Positions 22,324 to 34,010 are shown, counted from the stretch's first letter. The stretch is 64,000 nucleotides of DNA from Sipunculus nudus (GCA_026874595.1 CM049319.1:5172601-5236600), one strand, 5' to 3'. Translations and numbers: made by a program. Notes: a model not told the origin generated them from the sequence alone.

Positions 22324-23370
22324 CCACTGCCCAAAACAAAATCTGGACATGAATACTTGCTGACAATTATGTACGCATCTACCAGGTTCCCTGAGGCAAT
22401 AACATTACCAAAAGTTATGTCAAGGCTCTGACCAAGTTTTTTACAACTTTTGGATTACCGAAATCCGTCCAGTCTGACCAAGGGTCTAATTTTATGTCTG
22501 GTTATTTCCAGCAAGTTATGCTTGAGCTAGGTATAACACAGTACAGCTCTTCGCCATACCATCCTGAAAGTCACGGCGCCCTCGAGCGTTTTCATCAGAC
22601 ATTAAAACATTGTTAAGACTTATTGTTATGACACACAGAAATACTGGGATGAAGGAATCCACCTTTTGCTGTTTGCTGTCAGGGAATCCTTTCAAGAGTC
22701 CTTGGGTTTCAGTCCCTTTGAACTAGTTTTTGGACACTCAGTTCGCGGTCCATTAAAACTACTTAAAGAAAAACTCTTGTGTGAAAATCCTGATTCTCTT
22801 AGTTAATTGCAGTATGTCTCAGACTTTCTCACTAAACTACACAATGCTTGTGAGATTGCAAAGTCTAAACTAAAATCTGCACAAAGTAAAATGAAAACAA
22901 AGTATGACAAGCACACTGTAAGTAGGACGTTTGGGTCTGGTGAAAAGGTCCTCGCCTTACTACTCATCCCTGGCAGACCTCTGCAAGCTAGGTATTTTGG
23001 TCCTAAAATTGTTGACAAGAAAGTCAGTGATTTAAATTACATACTGTTGACACCAGATAGACGATAGAAAAAAAACAACTGTGCCACGTTAACATGTTGA
23101 AACCATATTATGACAGAAATAGCACAACAGATGTTGTACACAATGTTACTGCTGTTAACTGTGTAAAACTGACCCTGCCCCAGTTAAAGTTGATACTGAG
23201 GGTAAGTTTGATGTAGACATTGAGTGAGGAACAGCACCACTAAAAAAATCAGACGTGCTAAACAACCTAGATACCCAACTGTCACACCTCACCGCACAAC
23301 AACAACAAGACCTCAAGAACCTGCTGCAGAATTATGAACATTTGTTTAGTGACATTCCAACGCGAACTAA
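22324..23370 (+). pseudogene. Ty3-like integrase core and C-terminal (GPY/F-like) part
   Basis: Broken frames after the TGA still read as the DDE integrase core: an SDQGSNF block (second Asp), then SPYHPESHGALERFH (third catalytic residue Glu) and GFSPFELVFGHSVRGPL. The frame at 22807-23067 gives a KTKYDK...FGSGEKVL...PLQARYFGP module, like the GPY/F region. A KKTQLCHVNMLKPYYDR-like block follows at about 23070-23120. Several stops and frameshifts make the copy inactive. Confidence 0.85.
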
Positions 23371-23372
23371 CA

Positions 23373-23668
23373 TAGTGTAGTAAACTCAACAGGCAGGCTG
23401 GGATCGTTCCACTATGTGGAGATGGTCCCCTTAGTCGGGGTAGTTCCCCGTGGATAATATAGCCCTGTGAAAGTAAGGATCGGGGTCAGTTTTAGTCATA
23501 CAGTCTCTGTGAAGGTTTGCTTTTCGATTACGGTCGAGCAACCCTTTAGAGGCTTGACTGAACAGTGCTTATTCTGTGAACCAGACAGTGAATTCTTCGT
23601 ACAAGACTTCTACCACTTCTTAATACCAGCTAGCCATCCCAAAGAAGAATACTGGTAAGTCCAGTTTT
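23373..23668 (+). mobile_element. ~295-bp insertion inside the Ty3-like polyprotein
   Basis: The linker between integrase and reverse transcriptase (ending IPTRTN) breaks off at about 23371 and resumes as a CHDVDVGE block after about 23668. The segment between has no similarity to polyprotein. Its two ends (GTGTAGTAAACTCAAC and GTTTTACCACAATA) are weakly inverted, and ATA occurs on both sides, which could be a 3-bp target duplication. Confidence 0.5.
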
Positions 23669-24325
23669 ACCACAATATTGTGCCATGACGTCGATGTTGG
23701 CGAGGCAAGCGCAGTCAAGCAGCATCCTTATAACCTGAATCCAGAAAAGCAAAAGTATCTACAAGATGAGGTTCAATATTTGATGGACAATGATTTTATT
23801 GAACCTAGTACCATTTACTGGAATTCACCATGTTTCTTGTGCCAAAACCTAATGGTAATTACCGTATGTGCACAGATTATCGAAAACTGAACTCTGTCAT
23901 CAAGACTGACACGTTCCCGATTCCGAGGATCGATGATTGTATTAAAAGAGTCGGTAGCTCCAGATATGTTTCCAAGTTTGACTTGCTTAAAGGGTTCTGA
24001 CAAGTTCCGCTGACAGAACGAGCGAAAGAAGTGTCCGCATTTGTAACGCCGCAAGGACTGTACCTGTATAAAGCTTTGCCGTTTGGCATGATGAACTCTC
24101 CAGCCACGCTCCAGCGACTCATCCATATGGTTGTCAAGGACATTCAGGGCTGCGACGCATATATTGATGACCTCGTCGTGTACAGCGACACCTGGGAGAA
24201 ACATCTGCAGATTCTTCGCGACCTCTTCGAAAGACTCATTGAAGCACGTCTGACCGTCAACTTAGTAAAATCTGAGTATTGTCATGCACAGGTCACATTT
24301 CTGGGTCATATTGTAGGGTAGGGTC
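23669..24325 (+). pseudogene. Ty3-like reverse transcriptase
   Basis: Conserved reverse-transcriptase blocks are visible in order. They are an EVQYLMDNDFIEPS motif, VPKPNGNYRMCTDYRKLN, KFDLLKGF followed by a TGA in place of the usual Trp, LPFGMMNSPATLQRLIH, and the catalytic YIDD box with LVVYSDTWEKH. The domain ends with VTFLGHIVG. It is broken by at least one frameshift (near 23830) and one stop (near 23998). It lies downstream of the integrase, the reverse of the usual Ty3 order. Confidence 0.92.
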
Positions 24326-24960
24326 ATGTAAAACCTGTTGATGTTAAAATAAGTGCTATTTCTGCATTTTCTAGACCAGAAAACAAAAAGCAAATTATTT
24401 TTTTTTTGTATGGTTGGATACTATAGGAAGTTTTGTCCAAATTGTTCTGTTGTTGCTGAACCTTTGACTAATTTGTTAAAGAAGAAACAAAAGTGTGTAT
24501 GGAATGATTAGTGTGAAAATGCATTTCAGAATTTGAAAGCAATTCTGCAAAGTTCACCAGTTTTGGTAGCTCCAGACTTTTCTTTACCCTTTGAGTTAGC
24601 TGTATAGATGCCAGTGATACTGCTGCTGGTGCTGTATTGTTACAAGAAGGTGGTGATGGCACAGATCATCCAATTTGTTATGTATCAAGATAGTTTAATG
24701 CAAACCGGACAAACTACTCCACTATTGAAAAAGAATGTTTGGCTTCGATTTTGGCATTGCAACATTTTGAAGTTCATCAGTCAAGCCTATCATTGTCTTC
24801 AGTGATCACAATCCCCTCACATTCATGAGCAAGTTCAAGTGTAAAAATCAAAGATTTTTGAGATGGAGATTGTTTTAACAGGATTACAATCTTGACATCA
24901 GACACATTAAAGGGAAAGACAATGTACTTGCTGATTGTTTATCGAGATGTTCATGAAATG
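24326..24960 (+). pseudogene. Ty3-like RNase H
   Basis: Fragments of RNase H follow the reverse transcriptase: PVLVAPDFSLPFELAV, DASDTAAGAVLLQEG and a KECLASILALQHFE block. The segment closes with KGKDNVLADCLSRCS-like sequence and then stops at about 24955. Frameshifts and stops interrupt it. Nothing coding lies between this and the LTR, so RNase H is the last pol domain. Confidence 0.85.
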
Positions 24961-25081
24961 TTGTAAACGATATGTTTATGTAATGTTGTAAATAAGATGA
25001 TTTTTGAAATGTTGTAATAATATAGTGATTGTGATCGCAAAAAGAAAGTTTTTTTTTTTTAGAAAATTTTCTTTTTTCTTA

Positions 25082-25092
25082 CAGGAGGGGGA
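25082..25092 (+). other. polypurine tract
   Basis: The purine run CAGGAGGGGGAG directly precedes the TG of the LTR, where second-strand priming is expected. Confidence 0.75.
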
Positions 25093-25093
25093 G

Positions 25094-25850
25094 TGTTACA
25101 GGTGTCTCTTTTATGCAGCAGTCTTACATGTGTCTGCAAAGCGCTAGCTTTGTCCGTTGCCATGGGAGACGTGCGAGCTGGCCCGGCCCACGTGTGGGGT
25201 CTGGCGTCTATAGACATAGTGCTAATCTGGTACTTTCTGGGCTGCTCGCGCTCTATGAGCGCGTGTCTTGTGATGTTCTTTCGGTGAGTGTATTATGTAT
25301 TGTTGGGTTCTTTCGATTGTTCGTGAAATAGAAGTTTCTAAAATTTTCGGATGAAAAAAAAGAGAGGAGAGAGAAATATTCCAGCGGACACGGAAGAGTT
25401 TGAGTCAGTTTTGGGACCTATCCGATAATTGCAGTAGTTTCAGGGATTCTACGTACTCTATCCAGATTAAGTGCGCCCTGTGTCAGTTTGCTTTCGAGAT
25501 TATTACAAAAATTTTCACTTTTTGATTACAACAGAATGATTTTGTGATTGAATTAAACTATTATTCTCTGGGAAGATTTATGTGAACTGTTCATCTGGAT
25601 TATATGCTTTAAAGGACTTGTTGTCGCCGTGACAGTGGTGGTATCCAGGTACTGTACACTTTATTTATTATACTGTGTATAATTGTATTGATTTGCTGTT
25701 GTAATGTTATTATACTGTGCAATTGTATTGATTTAGTGTATTGAAATGTTTGGGTTGTTTTAAGAATAAATTATAATTATCTGTTAACCAAAAAAAAACA
25801 CTGACTTCTTTATTTATTCCCCTAGACATTTCACGCTGCCGAGTGTTACA
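25094..25850 (+). mobile_element. 3' LTR of the Ty3-like element
   Basis: It begins TGTTACAGG right after a polypurine tract and ends ...GAGTGTTACA, giving TGT...ACA ends and a length of 757 bp. An AATAAA is at about 25764, with about 85 bp after it. An alternative right end is about 25931, where a GGTTCCGTAA end like that of the solo LTR at 49279 occurs. No 5' LTR is seen in the window. Confidence 0.6.
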
Positions 25851-25931
25851 GAATCTGATTTTTTTAAATCTCCAAAACAAAATTAATGCTCGTCACGACT
25901 ACGTGATCTGTTTATATTAGGTTCCGTAAAA
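25851..25931 (+). repeat. LTR-end-like fragment
   Basis: Positions 25891-25929 are almost identical to 49239-49277, the end of the solo LTR. Both read ACGTGATCTGTTTATATTAG and then GTTCCGTAA. It is either the true end of the preceding LTR or a remnant of a second one. Confidence 0.7.
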
Positions 25932-25980
25932 ACATAAGCTCACAAGTTCGCTAAAAAGAACATTCTGATTATAAAGACAG

Positions 25981-25982
<2 letters not shown>

Positions 25983-26048
<66 letters not shown>
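25983..26048. repeat. (TA)n microsatellite
   Basis: A pure TA tract of about 66 bp immediately left of the tRNA-like repeat cluster. Confidence 0.95.
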
Positions 26049-26050
<2 letters not shown>

Positions 26051-26545
26051 TGTTACGGAACGACATAAAAGCGGGGATTATTGGTCTTGTTCTGATAGCA
26101 GAACGCTCTTAAGAAGGGGTGTGTTACGGAGTGACATCAAGGCCGACCGAATTGTCTTGCTAGTGAATCTTGCTTTTCTAGCGAAGCGGTTGGAACGCCG
26201 GACATGTGCGCCACCGACATGGGTTCGAATCCCGGATCGGCCCAATAATTTACCCCTGAACAATTCGTCTCGTAAAAAAAGGGGCTCGTCCAACGTGACG
26301 GTAAACTTTATGGCCCTGGGAATAAGCTCACCAAAGTGTGATTTCTGGTAAATTATGCTTGTTTTGATAGCAATACGCTCTTATGAGGGGATGTGTTACG
26401 GGTTGACATAAAAGCGGACAGAACTTTCTCGCTAGTGAAGCTTGCATGCTTTTCTAGCGAAGCGGTTGAAACGCCGGACATGTGCGCCAATGACATGGGT
26501 TCGAATCCCGGATCGGCCCAGTGTTTTCCCCTGAGCAATTTGTCT
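26051..26545 (+). repeat. two tandem tRNA-like (pol III promoter) SINE-type units
   Basis: Each of two units carries an A-box match TAGCGAAGCGG (26179 and 26455) and a perfect B box GGTTCGAATCC (26222 and 26498). Both are 276 bp apart, with tRNA-like spacing of 43 bp between box starts. Each unit starts TGTTACGG (26122, 26394); a third, truncated start is at 26051. The 7 bases before the A box do not pair with the CGGATCGG region after the T arm, so these are not tRNA genes. They look like tRNA-derived SINE heads or another pol III unit, duplicated in tandem. Confidence 0.65.
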
Positions 26546-26552
26546 TTCTAAC

Positions 26553-26555
<3 letters not shown>

Positions 26556-26605
<50 letters not shown>
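26556..26605. repeat. (TA)n microsatellite
   Basis: A TA tract immediately right of the tRNA-like cluster, so both sides of the cluster are TA repeat. Confidence 0.95.
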
Positions 26606-26608
<3 letters not shown>

Positions 26609-26799
26609 CGTGTGTTCATTGGTGGTTGGAAGTAATATGTACAATCTAATTCACCGTGAAATCTGCTGTAAAATATTATACCTTAAATATTGACCGAGTG
26701 AATTCCGTGTAATTTGTATATCACGCTGAAAGGTAAGGAAAATGGGCGGGTTGTTGCACAAGATTAGGTTTAAATGTTGCTCACTGCAATGTACCCAGT
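26606..26799. other. short spacer
   Basis: Nothing recognised between the TA repeat and the next dispersed element. Confidence 0.4.
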
Positions 26800-28185
26800 T
26801 TTCAACTGAGCTAACTGAAAGAAGCGATTTTTCTTTGTTTGTCGTCCGTTTGTCCGGCATACCGTCCGTTAACAAGGCACATAACTTTACTGTTGCACCC
26901 AGAATCTTCTATCTTGACATCTATGAAAGTCTTTGAAAATATTTCCCAGGAAACTTGAAATTAGGTCACTGCAGCGTATATTATTTGAACTATCTGGTTA
27001 GTTGGTCGCCCCCCCCCCCCCGATTAATTAAAAATTTGATACAAAAGCTCCAGTATCTGAATTACTTATGCATTGACTGCCATGATTCTTTGCATGCATA
27101 TGATCATGGAGTATTTCATCAGTTCCTGCAGATGTGTGGTTCCACCTGTATTTTTTTTTCAAATTTACATATTTTGTCTCTATTTTGACAGGGTCTTGCT
27201 GTTAATAGAGCACAAATCATAACCGTAAGATCTAGACGCATCTAACTGTACATTCAAGGGGTCCTAGGTCTCCTTTGGTACCTGAAATTATGCCATAGTG
27301 ACCTATATTTTGCGAATAACGGGCCGAAAACATGACTTTTAAGCACCCAGTATGTCAAATAGAGCACATATTGTATCCATTGGGCTTACAATCTTTAAAT
27401 ATTTCTTTTAGGGAGGTCCATTAAAAAAACTCCTTGGAAACCTGAAATTAGGTTATTGTTACCTATATTTTGCAAGCCAATGGGCTCTTTAATACACCCC
27501 CCCCCCCCTCCCGAACAATTAAAATTTGATACAAAAGCTCCAGTGTCTGAATAACTAAGGTATTGATCACCATGATTCTTTGCATGCATATTGAGCAACG
27601 CGTGTTTCATTAGTTCCTGCAGACTAGCGATGCCATCTGTATTTTTACGAATTTTTAGATTTTTCCCCTCTGTTTTAAGACCTTCAAATGAAGCGGTCTG
27701 GCTGTTAAAAGGGCACAAAACGTAATTGTAAAACCTAGAAACTTTTAACTATACATCAAGGGAGATCCTTGGCAAATCTCCTAGGAAACCTGAAATGAGG
27801 TCATAGTGACCTATATTTTGCGAGATATTTGAAAGAACATATTTTGAGCACCCTATATGACAGAACTGAATGATTGGTTACAGTAGGACATAGAAACCTC
27901 TAATCTGATTTAGACCCAGACAGGTTCCTGTAAAAATTCTTTGTAACCTGAATTAATGTCACTGTGATCTATGTTGCGAGCTGGGTGAAATAACATGATT
28001 TTCGCACTCTGTTAGACGGGCACAAATGGTAGCAGTTGGGATTAAAATAAGGTCCCTGTAACCTATACTTAGGGTCTAATGGCAAAGTGTATGATTCTTA
28101 GCACTCTGGGAGTCGTTTTACCCATTGTTAAGTTTCCTTGAATTCAGCTACGCGTTATGGCCCATGAGTCATTTGGGCATATTTC
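26800..28185 (+). repeat. AGCTCAGCTGAC-family element, plus orientation
   Basis: It opens with a decayed GAGCTAACTGAAAG, TTGTCGTCCGTTTGTCCGG and CCGTCCGTTAACAAGGCAC, and ends with a decayed GGCCCATGAGTCAT palindrome at about 28150. Between lie two or more units that are the reverse complement of the units in the 4.1-6.7 kb array (GTTCCTGCAGA, GATACAAAAGCTCCAGT). It includes two C-runs (about 27010 and 27497). Confidence 0.75.
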
Positions 28186-28905
28186 AGTTTGCATATCATC
28201 ATTCTCTATATTTGTTAGCCATATTAAAGGTTTATTTGAAAATGACAACAATAAAGAAGACCAAACTTTGTTATCTAATTAAAAATTAAACCTGTACTGT
28301 TCATTTAACTTAAAAAATCCTTTATTATCGTTAAACGCTGACTAATATTTTTTTGGTATTTCAGCCTTCCAGACAATGTTTAGGGCAGCAGGATAATAGT
28401 TTTGATATTATGCTTCCATGTATAATAAGCATGAGGGTTTCTTCCCAGATTTATAAAGAAGTGAAAAACAGTACTTAACAAATATTTTGTCAGACAGTTT
28501 ACCATGAAACCAGGGGTGGGATAAAGCCAGCATTTTCTTTGTTGTTAGTAGAATTATTTTCATGTTAGAATTTTATTTGCTTAATCTGAACCATATATCA
28601 AAGGAATTATGCATCTCATATTAATGTCCCAGTTTTAAAATTATAACATATAATGTTTTATATTCCAAATTTAGCCAAAGATAGGACTTCCACAATGGAA
28701 TCAGAGAGCAAGACGTAGAAGGGACGTATCTTTTTTTTATCTATTACTACAATACATAGGATGAGAAAGGACAAATTATTAATAATTATTAAACTCGCTG
28801 CTATACTATTGTCAACTTGTTCAAAGCTTTTATAAGTAATATTAAATAAAAGTTCATGAAAATAAGTTAACATCTAGCTTCTGAGTATCAATCTAGCTTT
28901 TAAGC
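28186..28905. other. AT-rich spacer, nothing recognised
   Basis: No exon, RNA gene or known repeat end can be supported here. Confidence 0.4.
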
Positions 28906-28908
28906 TCA

Positions 28909-29700
28909 GCTGACCATAAGTCATCTCAGCCGTCCGTTAACAAAGTAAACAAGGCACCAAAACTTCTAACTTCACCTCTACTGCTTCACCTAGAAACTTT
29001 TACTTAATATCTAGGTTGGTCCTAGGCTAATCTCCTTGCGTTCCAAAAAGTAGGTCACTGTAACCTATAATTTGCGAGTTAGGCGCGTTTTTTGTGTGTT
29101 TTTAGCACTGCGAAAATCAGACTTGTTTTTGGCTGCAAAACAAAATGTTAAACTCAGCCCTAAAAACGAAAACATCAACTGCATATACAACATTGTTACC
29201 ATGCCAAAAATAAAGAAAATCGCCCCAGCCAGTTCTTCAGAACTATTGCGGATACAATTGCAAAATTTTAACATTTTCTTCTGTTGATATAAGTAATTCA
29301 TACTTCAGATAAAATTTCTCAGCAATGATAGCATGGAACCTTCTGAAATTCGGCGAGCTTATCCGTCATGGATATCTCTTTCTCTTTCAGCTTTTGAGGA
29401 CTGGTAGCACCATCTACATTTTCTTTATTTTGCACATTTCTTAATATATTTTTGTACTAAAAAATTACGGCTGGCCAGGTTTTAACAAGGCACAAAATCT
29501 AACCGATTAACCTAGAAACTTTTTACTTAATATCGAGGTAGGTTCTTGGTAAATCTTTTTGCATATCAAAAAATAAACCACTGTAAATTACAGTTTGTGA
29601 GATATGCATGATTTTGTCTTTTTTAGCACTCTACAATTTTAACATTACACACAGCTGTTAAAGACAGCTGAGCGTCATGACCCATGGGTTACTTGTCTTA
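28909..29700 (+). repeat. short AGCTCAGCTGAC-family element with both ends
   Basis: The left end is AGCTCAGCTGACCATAAGTC with CCGTCCGTTAACAA. The right end is CAGCTGAGCGTCATGACCCATGGGTTAC. At about 790 bp it is the most compact copy with both ends and is useful as a reference for the family. Confidence 0.75.
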
Positions 29701-29844
29701 TATTTCTGAAACTATCATTTTTTATCGGGAAAATATGACTACTTTGATTTTGCATGCATAATTGTTTGTGATCGATTATGCAAAAATGTAATCGATATCA
29801 TAGAATATAAATCTTTGATATCCTTACACTATCTATTGTCAAAA

Positions 29845-30766
29845 ACATTAAGAGGCCCGGGGGTCTAATGCTCACTGTGCCACACTATCATAAAACTGAA
29901 AAGTGTAAAATTGAAACTTATATTTCATGAGTAGTCTAACATAGGTCACGCCGTCCATAGCTTTCATTTGCTTACCAGTAACATAACCAATAGATGAGTC
30001 ATTCCTGAAACATTTACTAACATTAAATACAGTATAAATGCAATCACGTGAGATCTAAAATTTAAATTTCCATGAAGACAGAATTTCCAATGCTACTTAT
30101 TGAATTAAATTGTCTCTACAGAATAAGCTTACATTATTTGAAGCAAGAGGAAATGGTGGGGAAATTAATTTTGGATCATATAAAATATGCGAATATATGT
30201 GGCGCTATCTGCTGCTCATGAAAACATAACCCCAACATTATCAAAATTCCCGGAAAATGTAGTTCGGACAGCTGCAACTGTTGCGGAGATATTTAACGAC
30301 ATGTATTATACATCTTGCATGCAAATATATCATTATATCAAATGACCAAATTCGAAGTTCCGTTAAGATACCATTTTGAAGACAATTTTGAAGATAATAT
30401 ACTCTCATTTTTTGTACATCCCTTCCTCTATGGAATGGTTAACTGTGAAATCAAAGCTTACGTTTCATCGAATATATCTTCAGAAAAGTGGAAAATGCCA
30501 TTTCAGTTCGTGAAAAATAGTTGGCACTACTGCAGCTCAAAATTAAAGCAGTAACACGTTCACTATAACTTGGCTCAGGGCTTCAATATTTATTCAGAAA
30601 AGTAGAAATCGCAATAGTCAACAGAGTGAACAAACACGCCAGATAAAAAAACACGCTAATTAAATAGGAAAGAAAATATCCAGACGTATATAATCTTTCA
30701 CTCTGTGCAATACTTCGCATGATATTGCGTGACCAAGAAATTAAAGGGAAAAGTGGCGCAACCTAT
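29845..30766 (+). repeat. type B-like repeat, target of the BEL insertion
   Basis: It starts GGCCCGGGGGTCTAATGCTC, similar to the type B start at 12.43 kb, and contains spaced 'GGCGC' boxes. The BEL/Pao element begins directly after GTGGCGCAACCTAT, a decayed GGTGGCGCCACCTA. The repeat may resume after 36671. Confidence 0.5.
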
Positions 30767-31037
30767 TGTTGTGGACTCCGATGTGAAATAGGTTTATTAA
30801 TTTATTAATTAGCGTCAATTATTATCATGTCAATGTGCACCAGTAATATATCCATGTTCAAATGCAAGTTTTTGTTTTTGTCACGCTATGTTTTCTATTG
30901 CCGGAACCTTGCACCTAATAAATTACTTCCGGAAATGTCTTCGTTTTGTGGACTGTGTGTGTTTGTGAATCTGTTTTGAGGCAGAATAAATGGAGGTCGA
31001 GCTCTCTAGTAGTGGACAAGGACGAGACCCCGCTATA
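30767..31037 (+). mobile_element. 5' LTR of BEL/Pao element
   Basis: It begins TGTTGTGGACTCCGATGTGA and ends GACCCCGCTATA; the 3' copy ends CTACA, so the terminal C has mutated to T. It is 271 bp and closely matches 36398-36671 with scattered substitutions and small indels. The preceding CCTAT and the CCTAA after the 3' LTR would be the 5-bp target duplication with one change. Confidence 0.93.
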
Positions 31038-31055
31038 TGGTGCCCAGACCCGAGA
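31038..31055 (+). other. primer binding site of BEL/Pao element
   Basis: TGGTGCCCAGACCCGAG directly follows the 5' LTR. It starts with TGG and is complementary to a tRNA 3' end (…CUGGGCACCA); which tRNA cannot be said from sequence alone. Confidence 0.85.
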
Positions 31056-32470
31056 AAGGCAAGACTATTGGTTTATTTAGTCAAATTGCCTTTTTAAAAG
31101 CAAGCACCTCCATTGCCTCATGGTAGTGGGCAATAATGTGTGAGTTTCGTCGTTCCGCAACACGCATGTGGAACTGTCGGACAGTAGCTTGTATGTCACT
31201 TAATAAAACTATAGAAGCCGAGGGTATTACGTGTAATAGTATTGGCGTTGTAGTCAATACTGAACTGTTCATATGAGTGTGATTACATTTGTAGTCGTCC
31301 GTGCGCCTTGTTGTGAGAGGCTGAGGCTACATATTTGGTTTGAGACTGTAGTAGTCCGTGCGCCTTGTTGTGATAGGTAGAGGCTACTTATTCGGTCAGA
31401 GGCTCAAGTTTGGAGCCACTATAGAACGCGGGGTTTAGAGCGACTGTAGGATCACACTGTCTCAACGAGGTTATGACTATGAGTGTATACGGACGGACGT
31501 TAAGATGTTTAGGATTTATGTAATGGAGGAGAGCGTTAGTGGCAGATAAATTAAGTGGCAAAATTAAGATGCAAGTAGCAGTATGACTTCATGCATATCC
31601 TATGACTGTTGAGCTGAATCCCGCGTTCTATAGTAGTACCTCTGTAGGAGTATAGGAGTTTTGTGTTACACTTTTAGAACTTCAGTTAAAATGGCGGGCA
31701 TGTGATTGTCATCACAGTAGCAGAAATATTTGATAAGTATGCTGAAGAACTATTCAGTGAGAAGTTCTAGTACAGGACTTTTTTATGTAAAAAATGCTTG
31801 TTGTTGAGAGTACACTGTGTAGGCACATTGTGAGGATGATGCACATGAACGCTACACTTGATGTCGAGGATGAGCAGTATGGGGTGATTTAGACTCATTT
31901 TACTTTATCGCGTTTACCACAAGACTTGCGTTTGGAACGGGCCAGACAAGGTGAAGGTCATGAGTCAGACTTGCAGTTTTTACTTGACTTTCTTCGTGGT
32001 GAAATTGAGAGCCGAGAGCGGTCCCAAACATTCCGTGTTACGTCGTTGGACTCTGAGAAAAAGCCGTCTCTACGTCTCTAAGCTGTGCTGCCCTGCACTC
32101 GTCAACACTGACCTCGGTGGTTGGTGTCACGGGTAAATGCTCCCTTTGCCACTAATTCTATGCCACTGAGCGCTGCTGGGATCTGAAGAGGTTGTCCCCC
32201 GAGGAACGCAAGGACAAAATACAAAAAGCTGGACTCTGTTTTAGGTGTATTGAAAAGGGTCACTTTGCTAAAGGGTGTTTGAAGAAATGTGCTAAATGTA
32301 ACGGGCGGCATCACCTTTTATTGTGTAGAATACATGTCGTTAAAAAGCCAGAATCTCTCGTGGGCTCTCAATCAAAATCTAATGCACCCAGTGGTACCCT
32401 TGACCCAAATACTGAGCAACCCAGAGCAGCAAGTAATGTTAATGTGCCCAACAGTTCCCTTGAATACTGA
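31056..32470 (+). pseudogene. BEL/Pao gag remnant
   Basis: After a long untranslated-looking leader, gag-like fragments appear at about 31895-32020 (SRLPQDLRLERARQGEGHE, SDLQFLLDFLRGEIESRER). A BEL-type zinc-binding region follows at about 32195-32330, with LSPEERKDKIQKAGLCFRCI, EKGHFAKGC, then CAKCNGRHHLLLC. Stops and frame changes interrupt it. Confidence 0.85.
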
Positions 32471-34010
32471 CTACTGACTGGGTCTCTTATTGTCCCTTTG
32501 GTTCTAAAACTCCTGGTGAGTCAAACTTAAGGAACATATTTAAGTTAATCCTTAAAGATGTTAACGGCACTTATGTTTCAGTTTGGCCACAGAGATATCA
32601 AGCATTTGGTCTCCTATATTTTGCCCTCAAGTCCCAGATGAGATACTACAAACCTTTTGTCAATTTGCCTTTGAGCACCACGAAAATAGGCAAATTAATG
32701 TAGATGTACTACTTGGGTTGGATGTGTATTGGTAGCTGGTAACTGCAAACACAAGATAAATAAGGCCGGATTTAGCTGCACAAGAAACTGTGTATTGGTG
32801 ATTTTTTTTTCTGGCACTTGGGGTGAATCCATAAACATGGTACCTGTTATATCAGGCTCAGGGCATCAGCTGTTATGTTTCAGTAATGTCTCTGATAAAA
32901 CATGGCATAAATTCTGGGAGCTTGAATCTGTTGGCATTAAAGATGACATGTCTAAAGATACAGATCATGTTCTTTCAGAATTCATACAGCAGGTGAACGT
33001 TTCTGATGACCGTTATGAGGTTCCATTGCCTTGAAAATCAACGGAGGTCAAAGGTAAGGTCAGTGAGAAGTCAGCAAGGAACCGCCTCGACAGTTTATGC
33101 AAGCAGATAGCCAGTCCCCCTAATTTAGAACGTAGCTATCAGGAAGTATTTACAGATATGGAGAACTCTGGTATCAATGAAGATGTTCCTGCATGTGAGT
33201 TGGTTACCCCTAATCCTACATTTTAATTACCCTATAGACCTGTCGTAAGAGAAGATAGGTTTACCACGAAAACCGCATCAGTCGAGGGATATAATTGCAT
33301 GTCTCTGAACGATTGTATGGAAACAGAACCTAGCTTAATACCTAACTTGGTGAGCATTCTAATCCGTTTAAGGAAATGGAAAGTAGCCATTACTGCAGAT
33401 ATTACAAAGGCTTTTCTCCAGATCCGGGTAAAGAAATGTGACCAGGATGTGCATAGATTCCTGTTGAAAGTTAATAATTCAAAGAGAATCATGAGGTTTG
33501 TCAGAGTCCCATTCGGGAATCGAGCCATTCCTTTCCCTTTAAATGCAACTGTCATGTATCATCTGAAGACTGTTCCAGATACACGTGTTGTACAGGAGCT
33601 GAAAGATAACATGTATGTTGATGACTGGCTGTCAGGGGGCCGATGACGATTCTAAAGCCTGTGGCATGGTTATGGAAGCGTCCAGCATCATGGAAAAATT
33701 TTGTACGTCATTTTCAAAATGGTGTTCTATCATTTATGTACTGTCTGAAATGTTGAACACAAAATTCAAGGGCAAAAGCCTAGATACTGGTTCTCTTAAG
33801 GTCTTGGGTCTTCAATGGATAGCAGGAAAAGATAGCTTTTCCTTTGACGGAATCAAAATTCCTGAATATAATCTAGTTACTAAGAGAGTGGTCTTGAGCT
33901 TTGTTTCAAGGGTATTTGACCCTTTGAGGCTCAAATGCCAGGGAAATGTTTGTCCCCAGATATCTGAAGAATTGGATGTATCTGGGATGATGAACTTCCA
34001 GATAACTTGA
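32471..34010 (+). pseudogene. BEL/Pao protease and reverse transcriptase remnant
   Basis: The reverse transcriptase is clear from 33230 to 33640. The blocks are YRPVVREDRFTTK, SLNDCMETEPSLIPNLVSIL, ITADITKAFLQI, FVRVPFG and the catalytic YVDDWLSGG. The preceding region around 32500-32730 should be protease but is degraded. A frameshift follows the YVDD box, and the downstream frame (33615-34010) continues into the thumb/connection part. Confidence 0.9.

Noticed and set aside
26170-26240. tRNA gene
   Set aside because: A and B boxes and a T arm are present, but no acceptor stem or anticodon arm can be formed. The unit is repeated with flanks, so it is a tRNA-like repeat.
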